This document shows, piece after piece, positions 1-4,653 of a stretch of DNA of 6,452 bases. The stretch covers positions 1 to 6,452 of the forward strand of contig JAHEAK010000304.1 of the NCBI GenBank assembly GCA_024642805.1. The letters run 5' to 3'. The translations under genes and the position numbers were made by a program. This DNA is from Kofleriaceae bacterium. Lineage in GTDB: Bacteria > Myxococcota_A > Polyangia > Haliangiales > Haliangiaceae. How positions within the stretch are numbered: the stretch's first letter is position 1; every line of letters begins with the position of its first letter. The notes under the pieces were generated by a model. It had not been told where the DNA came from, made no database searches, and saw nothing but the letters and a program-made list of their open reading frames with translations.

Positions 1-257
1 TGGCCATTGTGTCTCGCATCATGCACCTACATGGCGGCGCCCTGCATATCGTCGACGCTCCAGGCGGCGGGGCCTCGGTGCAGCTGGTATGGCGCAATGC
101 GCGGCCTGGAGCTCGGCGCGGACTCGGAGCCCTCGTGCGCCGACACACGACCGAAGCCAAGAAGCCAGATACCCCGAGATCAGAAGTCTCGAAGACCGAT
201 GCCCCGAAGACCGAAACCAAGGTCGAAGCGAAGGCTACTGCGCGGCCGCTTCCGTGA
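1..257 (+). CDS. Sensor histidine kinase, C-terminal end only (partial at 5' side)
   Basis: The window opens inside the ATP-binding domain of a histidine kinase, read in the frame starting at position 3. The first visible residues, AIVSRIMHLHGGALHI, match the end of the HATPase_c domain: the G2 box is normally GLGLAIV, followed by a helix and then HGG. The partial codon at 1-2 (tg) fits the Leu of that box. The segment GGGASVQLVW is the last strand of the domain. About 50 residues of tail follow, rich in Lys, Glu, Thr and Pro, low in complexity and probably disordered. The stop TGA is at 255-257. The gene converges on the minus-strand lipoprotein gene and overlaps its last 23 bp, so no terminator lies between them. 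Sensor domain, phospho-acceptor His and partner regulator are outside the window. The family call is solid; the signal sensed is unknown. Confidence 0.82.
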   Translation, partial: AIVSRIMHLHGGALHIVDAPGGGASVQLVWRNARPGARRGLGALVRRHTTEAKKPDTPRSEVSKTDAPKTETKVEAKATARPLP

Positions 258-888
258 GCTCGACGTGAATGTGATCGATGTGCGGGATGGGACCGCTGTA
301 CCGGCCTAGCTTGTCGGCGCCGACGCCAATCCATGAGGAATGGTCCCAGATGACCAACTGCACGCCCAGGGTCTCGGCATGGTAGACGAGCCAGTTGGCG
401 ATGACATCGCCTGCTTCGTTATCAGCGTCGCCGTCGACCACGGCGATCATGAGATCCATGGCGCGCCCAGTGCCGTGCACAGAGGTCTCCGCGCTATTGG
501 CCGTATTCTGCCGACAGCTATAGCCGCCGATCTCGTAGATTTGCGGGTAGGTGCTCGCCAGAAGATCACCTAGAGCCATGGTTCCAGGCATGAAGGAGCC
601 GCCACAGTTGGCGCCACCATTCCAGGGTGGCGGACCGTCGTAGCCGATCTCGTACTCTTCGGCCATGGCCTCCAGAGCTGGCGGCATGAGCCAGCGGCCG
701 CTGGTGTCATAATCGAAGCTGAGCTCGACGCCAGCATCGGCTTCGACGTCGCCCGGATCCGAATCTGTGTCCTGGCCGCCATCGACATCGCCGGCACCGC
801 CCGGGCCCGTGACCGATCCGACATCGCACGCGCCAAGCCCAAGCATCAGGATGAGCACAGCAATCGAGCGGGAACGAGGAGCGAGCAC
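235..888 (-). CDS. Lipoprotein with LAS/M15-type zinc peptidase-like domain
   Basis: This predicted 217-residue secreted lipoprotein has a short basic N-terminus, a hydrophobic stretch (residues 9-20) and a lipobox LGAC with the lipidated Cys at 21. An Asp/Gly-rich flexible linker follows (about 22-53). The C-terminal domain carries SVHGTGRAMDL (136-146) and HIDHIHVE (203-210). This gives the pattern H138-x6-D145 and H203-xx-H206-x-H208, as in the zinc site of LAS-type peptidases (M15 carboxypeptidases, MepA). The likely role is cleavage or binding of peptidoglycan peptides in the periplasm or at the cell surface, but the substrate cannot be read from the sequence. C95 and C125 could form a disulfide. 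The start is GTG at 886-888, with AAAGGA at 892-897; the spacing of 3 nt is short. The next in-frame ATG (844-846) would destroy the signal peptide. The 3' end overlaps the convergent histidine kinase gene. An inactive, binding-only homologue is possible. Confidence 0.8.
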   Translation of the reverse strand: MLAPRSRSIAVLILMLGLGACDVGSVTGPGGAGDVDGGQDTDSDPGDVEADAGVELSFDYDTSGRWLMPPALEAMAEEYEIGYDGPPPWNGGANCGGSFMPGTMALGDLLASTYPQIYEIGGYSCRQNTANSAETSVHGTGRAMDLMIAVVDGDADNEAGDVIANWLVYHAETLGVQLVIWDHSSWIGVGADKLGRYSGPIPHIDHIHVELTEAAAQ

Positions 889-1082
889 GCGTCCTTTGAG
901 TGCAACCAGTAGGCCGGAGTAGCGCCACGAAATATCGAGGACTTCCCCAGGCTTGCAGTGGCTACTCGGCTTGCACTAGCCGGAGGCCAGGGTCCCAGGT
1001 GCAGACTCTGATGGGCACGAGGCTATGGTCGTTGGCGCCAAGCTCGCCATGCCAACCGGCGCGCTCGCAGCCGGCCACGCCA
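889..1082. other. Intergenic region between two minus-strand lipoprotein genes
   Basis: This 194-bp stretch has no convincing gene. Near the 3' end of the TPR gene it holds an inverted repeat GTTGGC (1031-1036) / GCCAAC (1051-1056), a perfect 10-bp palindrome TTGGCGCCAA (1032-1041), and a GC-rich hairpin with CCGGC/GCCGG arms at about 1057-1075. None is followed by a T-tract on the minus strand, so a Rho-independent terminator cannot be called. The 8-mer GGCTTGCA occurs twice, at 950-957 and 968-975. A promoter for the downstream lipoprotein gene may lie here, but I see no clear -35/-10 pair. Confidence 0.4.
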
Positions 1083-2801
1083 TCAATATCGAGACGAGCT
1101 CAGCGCGTGATCGGCGTACTTCCAGGCTTCTTGGAAGCGCTTGTCGACAGCCGCCGCCGCTTTCTCTTTGTGTTGCGCTCGCAGGGCCTGGGCGAGGCCA
1201 AAGAGCGCATAGCCATTGTCGGGAAGGGAATCCAAATCCTGGCGATAGACCCGCTCTGCCTCCGTTGGCCTGTTGGCCTCGAGATAGACAGCACCAAGGG
1301 AATGTCGAACCGGGTAGTACCAGTCAGGTGGCTCGTCGTAGTTGAGCTGGCCCTCGAGCTCGGCGGCGAATTCGAGTCTGGTGATCGCCTCTTTGTAGTT
1401 CTTGCCGGCGGCCGCCATCTCGCCTTCGAGAATGGCGATGGCAACCGCCATCAGCTGCTTGGTGGTGTTGATGTCGAAGACAGTGACCTTCTCGAGATCG
1501 CGACTCTTGGCCAGCTCCTTGAGGGCGTCGAGTTCTTTGTGTGCGGCACTCAGATCGCGCTTGCCGACGAAGGCCATGCCACGCGCGTAATGCCAGACTG
1601 CGTTGGGATAGGTCATGGCGGCATCAGGCTGCGCCTCGGCGAGAATCTCGTCCCACATGCCAAAGCGCGCATAGGCGTAGAGCGGCGTCACGAAGAAGTG
1701 CTGCATGAAGCCCATGTCGTGATGCGACATCGAAGACTCACTGGCCACGCGCTTGCGAACTTCCTTGGCAGCCTCGATGGCTCGCTTGCTGCGGCCCTCC
1801 AAACTGCTGGTCGCCCACAGAAAGTGCCAGTTGTGTGGCGTGTACAGCAGTGGATAGGTGCCCTGCGCATGGCACTGGGTGCTGTACTGATTGTCGGAGG
1901 CAATAGCGCGCTCGTTGGCCTCCGAGCCCTCGTGATACTGGCCGATGCGAATGTAGATGTGGGAGGGCATGTGCACCAGGTGGCCGGCACCTGGCACGAT
2001 GCTCTCGAGACGCTTGGCTGAGGGCAGCGCCCGCCCGGGATCCTTGGAGGCCTCGATGGCATGGATGTACAGATGATTGGCGCCAGCGTGATCTGGGCTC
2101 GTGTTCATAGCGCGCTCGAGGACCGTGACGATGTCGCCGGTCCACGGCCTTGGCTTGCCATCCTTCTGCCAATAGTCCCATGGATGCTGATCCATGAGGG
2201 ACTCGGCAAAGAGTGTCTGCACATCCGCATCATCAGGATAGTTCGTAGCCACCTCGCGCATGGCGAGCGCGTAGGCCTCATCGAGAGCGGAGCGATCTTC
2301 GCCGGCATCGCGCGCGTAGCGTTTGCCCAGAGCGGAGATCAGTGCCTTGTGCATGGGGCTCGCGGCGTCGGCGAGTGCAGCCGCCTTGCCGATGGCTTCG
2401 AGCGCAGGCGCGAGGTTGGCGGCATCCATCTTGGCGTTGATGTTGGGGCCAAGCGCGAGGGCGGCGCCCCAAAAACACATGGCGCAGCCGGGATCCAGAC
2501 GCGCCGCTTCGACAAAGGATCGATGCGCCTCGGCGTGATTGAAGCCCCAGTTGAGCACCATGGCCTGATCGAAGTAGCGCTGACTGAGAGGCTGCTCGCT
2601 GACGGCGAAGTGATAGCTGCCCATGCCTTCTAGGAGCGGCGGCGCGGACACCTCGGCCTCGACCTTCGCGCCACAAAGGTTGGCGGCCTGGCTCTCGGGG
2701 CCACCGAGATCCTCGGCCACAACCGGCTTCTTGCTCCCGCACGCGCTGACCAGCAACAGGACGAGCATCCAACCCAAACGACAGCATCCAACTCGGCTCA
2801 T
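1083..2801 (-). CDS. TPR-repeat lipoprotein, function unknown
   Basis: This 572-residue protein is predicted to be lipid-anchored. Its signal peptide ends in LLLVSAC, with the lipidated Cys at 21. It belongs to a family of large TPR proteins recognised by YFDQAMVLNWGFNHAEAHRSF (start at 76), then LDPGCAMCFWGAALALGPN (102-120), HLYIHAIEAS (243-252), GHLVHMPSHIYIRIGQY (273-289) and TPHNWHFLW (321-329). Helix-turn-helix TPR-like units continue to the end, for example 399-425, 462-485 and 499-545. The conserved His, Trp and Cys residues between repeats are unusual for a plain scaffold and might bind a ligand or metal; this is inference. The start is ATG 2799-2801, because GGGAGGA (2807-2813) lies 5 nt upstream and a clean signal peptide follows. 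An in-frame start at 2906 would bury the signal behind 35 residues. No partner gene identifies its role. It probably has its own transcript, since 151 bp separate it from rudS. Confidence 0.85.
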   Translation of the reverse strand: MSRVGCCRLGWMLVLLLVSACGSKKPVVAEDLGGPESQAANLCGAKVEAEVSAPPLLEGMGSYHFAVSEQPLSQRYFDQAMVLNWGFNHAEAHRSFVEAARLDPGCAMCFWGAALALGPNINAKMDAANLAPALEAIGKAAALADAASPMHKALISALGKRYARDAGEDRSALDEAYALAMREVATNYPDDADVQTLFAESLMDQHPWDYWQKDGKPRPWTGDIVTVLERAMNTSPDHAGANHLYIHAIEASKDPGRALPSAKRLESIVPGAGHLVHMPSHIYIRIGQYHEGSEANERAIASDNQYSTQCHAQGTYPLLYTPHNWHFLWATSSLEGRSKRAIEAAKEVRKRVASESSMSHHDMGFMQHFFVTPLYAYARFGMWDEILAEAQPDAAMTYPNAVWHYARGMAFVGKRDLSAAHKELDALKELAKSRDLEKVTVFDINTTKQLMAVAIAILEGEMAAAGKNYKEAITRLEFAAELEGQLNYDEPPDWYYPVRHSLGAVYLEANRPTEAERVYRQDLDSLPDNGYALFGLAQALRAQHKEKAAAAVDKRFQEAWKYADHALSSSRY

Positions 2802-2806
2802 GACAA

Positions 2807-2813
2807 TCCTCCC
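2807..2813 (-). promoter_or_regulatory. Strong Shine-Dalgarno that fixes the TPR lipoprotein start
   Basis: On the minus strand GGGAGGA is followed by TTGTC and then ATG (2801-2799). It is a near-ideal ribosome binding site and decides between this start and the in-frame upstream start at 2906. Confidence 0.75.
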
Positions 2814-2895
2814 GATGGCGTGCAGAGCTGGTCTCGCCCCGTCCATCTTGCATTCGACCTCAACCAACCAAGTTGCGATCAAACGCTCGATGGCG

Positions 2896-2917
2896 CAGCT
2901 CGTCAATGCACGAGCCG
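2896..2917. other. Perfect-arm hairpin between rudS and the TPR gene
   Basis: On the + strand the arms are CAGCTCGT (2896-2903) and ACGAGCCG (2910-2917) around a 6-nt loop. This gives six Watson-Crick pairs extended by one mismatch or wobble and one further pair. It sits 36 nt past the rudS stop on the minus strand. No T-run follows on either strand, so it may be a weak transcript-end hairpin or chance. The rest of 2802-2952 shows only the ribosome binding site. Confidence 0.35.
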
Positions 2918-2952
2918 ATCAATACGTCTGCCCAGCTTGCCAGCGCCGAAGA

Positions 2953-3978
2953 TTAGGCGTGGTTGCGCAACATCAACTGCGGAGGATGCGGCCAGAGATA
3001 CGACTGCTCTTGCAGGTAGTTCAGCTCGAGGCTGCGAATGTGATGCCTCATGAGGGTGAGTGGCGCCACGAGCGGCAAAAGCCTGGCCTGGTAGCCCGCG
3101 ATCTGCTCATGCACCTCGCGACGGGAGTGCACATCGAGACGATCGCGGAAGTAACCGGCAATGTGTTGCAGCACGTTGCTGTGCTTGCCGACGTTGCTTT
3201 GCTTGGCCAGTCCTTGCAGGAAGAGCGTGCTGTAGGCCTCTTGCAGTTGTGCCTTCGGTATCGAGTGACTCTCGGCGACAAGCTTGCCAAGCGGTCGGTA
3301 ATCGGAGTGGGCCATTAAGAGCAGCTTCTCGCGTGCGTGGAAGCGCATCAGATCGGATGCACGCCAGGGCTGGGCAAAGAAGCTTCGCAAGCGATGGTAC
3401 GCGAACACTCGCTCGATGAAGTTCTCTCGCAAGACGGGATCGCGGAGGCGACCGTCCTCTTCGATGGGCAAGAGCGGGAGCGCCGCCATCAGCTCGCGGG
3501 TGAAAGCTCCAACGCCGTCTCGCGAGGGCGAGCCTGTACCGGTCTCGGGATAGACCTTCACTCGCTCCATGCCACAGCTAGGGGAATTCTTCTTAACGAT
3601 GAAGCCGCACAGATCCATCGCAGAGAGGGCACGAGACTTGTCACGTGCGTAGCGCAGCATGGCCTCCGAGTGATCGCTCTGGCTTTTGGGAGCCACCAGC
3701 GCAGGTCTTGCGTCCTCGGCGCGCCGTTTCAGGCGCAGCGTCTCCCTGGGCATACCGAGCCCGACTTCCACTTCGGGGCACACCGGCACGAACTCGACAA
3801 AGCTGCCCAGGGTGTCGCGAATGTACTTGTCGAGCTTGTGGCCGCCGTCGAAGCGCACCTCTTGACCGAGGACGCAAGCCGAAATGCCGAGACGTAGACT
3901 CGGTACCTGGGAATCAGTCTCCGTAACCACTGCCGCGGGATCATGCGCGGAATCATGCGCGGAATTATGTTCTGTCAT
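2953..3978 (-). CDS. rudS: RudS-type tRNA 4-thiouridine desulfidase (TudS/DUF523 + DUF1722)
   Basis: This 341-residue two-domain protein has an N-terminal DUF523/TudS domain (about 28-170) with GISACVLGQEVRFDGGHK (31-48), VCPEVEVGLGMPRE (66-79) and KKNSPSCGM (129-137). C35, C67 and C135 are the likely ligands of the [4Fe-4S] cluster known in TudS; C124 is an extra Cys. The DUF1722 (YbgA-like) domain covers about 185-330, with LMRFHAREKLLLMAHSDYRPLG at 210-231. TudS-DUF1722 fusions are known as RudS, which removes sulfur from s4U in tRNA and lessens near-UV growth delay. DUF1722 genes often sit beside photolyase genes, as with ybgA-phr in E. coli. The start is ATG 3976-3978, with AAAGGA (3986-3991) 7 nt upstream. 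It overlaps the selenoprotein gene by 14 bp, implying translational coupling. Residues 4-15 form a three-unit repeat ahead of the domain. Family assignment is strong; activity is inferred. Confidence 0.9.
   Translation of the reverse strand: MTEHNSAHDSAHDPAAVVTETDSQVPSLRLGISACVLGQEVRFDGGHKLDKYIRDTLGSFVEFVPVCPEVEVGLGMPRETLRLKRRAEDARPALVAPKSQSDHSEAMLRYARDKSRALSAMDLCGFIVKKNSPSCGMERVKVYPETGTGSPSRDGVGAFTRELMAALPLLPIEEDGRLRDPVLRENFIERVFAYHRLRSFFAQPWRASDLMRFHAREKLLLMAHSDYRPLGKLVAESHSIPKAQLQEAYSTLFLQGLAKQSNVGKHSNVLQHIAGYFRDRLDVHSRREVHEQIAGYQARLLPLVAPLTLMRHHIRSLELNYLQEQSYLWPHPPQLMLRNHA
3934..3969 (-). repeat. Three tandem 12-bp repeats at the rudS start / selenoprotein stop
   Basis: On the minus strand the unit CAT(A/G)AT(T/C)CCGCG occurs three times in a row, encoding H-N-S-A, H-D-S-A and H-D-P-A (residues 4-15 of RudS). 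The two units at 3941-3964 are identical copies offset by one base step of the unit. In the frame of the overlapping selenoprotein gene, unit 1 supplies the TAA stop (3965-3967), while units 2 and 3 would each supply a TGA. The repeat looks like a recent slippage expansion. Confidence 0.8.
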
Positions 3979-4534
3979 ACGATTGTCCTTTGTTCGAGAG
4001 TGCTGCCGCCTCTACCACCGCTCTGCGAATCTCACTTGTCGTGGGATGATCGCCTGCGAATTGCGAGCGATACTCCAGTGTGCTCTCGCCCTTGCTCGTG
4101 ATCACAAAGACGCCGCCTTGCTGGAAAGCATCGCCCTGCACCTGGCTCTGTCGATGCCCCGAGCGAAATGCAGACACCGCGCGCGCCATGCTGCGTCCAT
4201 TGATCGATGAGCGCAGACCTCGCTCGAGCTGCAAGGAGCGATAGAGAACGCGACTGGGATCGGAGTAGAGAGCTCCGGTGAAGCCCGACTTTTCGCGAAA
4301 GCCCGCGATGAACGAAGGGCTGCCATTGCCAACAACGACCAGGCGCGCGCCCAGCTCCTCCAGCTCGTCTTCCATGCAATGCAACTGCATCACTTGCTCT
4401 TGGCAAAAGAGTCAGCCGAAGTGCCGAACCAATGCGAGCACCAGCGGCCCCTGGCCCCATAGCGAGTCCAGGGCCACGGCCTGCCCGGCCTCGTCCAAAA
4501 CCCTGTTTTCTTCCAGTACTTGGCTCATGCTCAT
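3965..4534 (-). CDS. Peroxiredoxin-like selenoprotein (AhpC-TSA_2 / PRXL2 type, UxxC)
   Basis: This is a 189-residue thioredoxin-fold protein if the in-frame TGA at 4412-4414 is read as selenocysteine (residue 41). Upstream of the TGA the frame gives VLEENRVLDEAG (6-17) and LVLALVRHFG (31-40). After it the same frame gives LFCQEQV (42-48), then VVVGNGSP (66-73), FREKSGFTGALYSDPS (79-94) and QQGGVFVI (138-145). This is the standard layout of the peroxiredoxin-like family, whose active site is normally RHFGCxFC. Here the first Cys is TGA and C44 is the resolving Cys, giving U-x-x-C. Sec forms of this family are known. A SECIS-like hairpin follows. The role is presumably thiol-dependent peroxide reduction or other redox exchange in the cytoplasm. 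The start is ATG 4532-4534, with AAAGGTG (4542-4548) 7 nt upstream; ATG 4526-4528 is the alternative. The stop is TAA, not TGA. It is the first gene of an operon with rudS. A broken Cys codon is the rival reading. Confidence 0.87.
3986..3991 (-). promoter_or_regulatory. Ribosome binding site of rudS inside the selenoprotein gene
   Basis: AAAGGA lies 7 nt upstream of the rudS ATG and within the last codons of the upstream gene. Together with the 14-bp overlap it supports coupled translation of the pair. Confidence 0.65.
4376..4397 (-). promoter_or_regulatory. Bacterial SECIS-like hairpin in the selenoprotein mRNA
   Basis: Downstream of the UGA the RNA can fold with inner arms AUGC/GCAU closing an AGUU loop (4383-4386) and outer arms GCA (4395-4397) / UGC (4376-4378), separated by a 4-nt one-sided bulge. 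Further pairing CCA/UGG can extend the base. The apical loop begins 25 nt after the UGA and has G as its second base. This agrees with the general bacterial SECIS pattern as I recall it: a small loop, G among the first two loop bases, about 16-37 nt from the UGA. An alternative short hairpin, CUCUU/AAGAG, starts directly after the UGA. The folding was done by eye. Confidence 0.6.
4412..4414 (-). other. Selenocysteine codon (UGA, Sec41)
   Basis: The minus-strand codon TGA falls exactly where the family has the nucleophilic Cys. The context is RHFG-U-LFC, with TGC (Cys44) at 4403-4405. Coding similarity to the family is in one frame on both sides, so neither a frameshift nor a real stop explains it. 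Confidence 0.87.
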
Positions 4535-4541
4535 ATCGATG

Positions 4542-4548
4542 CACCTTT
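4542..4548 (-). promoter_or_regulatory. Ribosome binding site of the selenoprotein gene
   Basis: AAAGGTG on the minus strand ends 7 nt before ATG 4534. It favours this start over the second in-frame ATG two codons later. Confidence 0.55.
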
Positions 4549-4592
4549 CGTGGGCAAGCGCCTCGTGGACGATTTTGCCCTCCTATTCGACC

Positions 4593-4621
4593 ATTCTAGC
4601 CTAGTTTGGTCGATTTGTCTC
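4593..4621 (-). promoter_or_regulatory. Predicted promoter of the selenoprotein-rudS operon
   Basis: On the minus strand GAGACA (4621-4616), a 17-bp spacer and TAGAAT (4598-4593) form a sigma-70-like promoter. It would give a leader of about 50 nt containing the ribosome binding site. Its -35 box overlaps that of the divergent promoter in the centre of the palindrome. Confidence 0.4.
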
Positions 4622-4637
4622 GACAAAACGACCAAAC
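4604..4637. promoter_or_regulatory. 34-bp near-perfect palindrome, probable shared operator of the divergent genes
   Basis: The left arm GTTTGGTCG (4604-4612) mirrors CGACCAAAC (4629-4637), and the inner arm TTTGTC (4614-4619) mirrors GACAAA (4622-4627). Only the central pair (4620/4621) and one symmetric A/A position (4613/4628) break the symmetry, so 30 of 34 bases pair. It is centred in the 119-bp gap between the selenoprotein-rudS operon and the SDR-photolyase genes, and it overlaps the predicted -35 elements of both promoters. A dimeric repressor bound here could silence both arms at once. A MerR-type light regulator (LitR/CarH) is plausible from the gene content, but the site was not matched to a known consensus. 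Confidence 0.75.
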
Positions 4638-4647
4638 CGACCATACT
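4620..4647 (+). promoter_or_regulatory. Predicted promoter of the SDR-photolyase arm
   Basis: A TCGACA -35-like box (4620-4625), a 16-bp spacer and a CATACT -10-like box (4642-4647) face the SDR gene. Transcription would start at about 4654, which is the A of the ATG, so the mRNA may be leaderless. In agreement, no good Shine-Dalgarno precedes that ATG. The boxes were matched by eye to the sigma-70 consensus. Confidence 0.4.
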
Positions 4648-4653
4648 AGAAAC

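Larger units (their letters stand above)
4588..4649. repeat. Direct repeats CGACCAT(T/A)CTAG flanking the palindrome
   Basis: CGACCATTCTAG (4588-4599) and CGACCATACTAG (4638-4649) differ at one base in 12 and lie exactly 50 bp apart, one on each side of the palindrome. Each overlaps a predicted -10 box. The CGACCA core also occurs within the palindrome, so the whole region may be an array of one binding motif. Confidence 0.65.

Noticed and set aside
1031..1075. GC-rich inverted repeats after the TPR gene as a Rho-independent terminator
   Set aside because: The stems are short and no T-tract follows on the minus strand.
900..2021. Long plus-strand open frame of 373 codons
   Set aside because: It is antisense to the TPR lipoprotein gene, which has clear family motifs, a signal peptide and a ribosome binding site. 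The plus-strand translation shows no recognisable domain.
2472..2483. C-A-M-C in the TPR lipoprotein as a haem c site
   Set aside because: The next residue is Phe, not His, so the CxxCH motif is absent. It is a family motif of unknown role.
2802..2906. Upstream in-frame start for the TPR protein at 2906
   Set aside because: It would put 35 residues before a good lipoprotein signal peptide, and it ignores the strong Shine-Dalgarno at 2807-2813.
4412..4414. Selenoprotein gene as a pseudogene with a nonsense mutation
   Set aside because: The TGA falls exactly on the catalytic Cys position, the rest of the frame is intact with a proper TAA stop, and a SECIS-like hairpin follows. A random nonsense mutation would rarely meet all of these.
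4032..4544. Minus-strand open frame of 170 codons that bypasses the TGA, starting GTG 4544
   Set aside because: It is a shadow frame. The peroxiredoxin-like motifs on both sides of the TGA lie in the other frame, so neither this frame nor a frameshift explains the gene.
4571..4584. Strong AGGAGGG (4578-4584, minus strand) upstream of ATC 4573, in frame with the selenoprotein
   Set aside because: ATC is a very poor start codon, and the extra 13 residues do not resemble the family. The ATG at 4534 has its own ribosome binding site, so this is probably coincidence.
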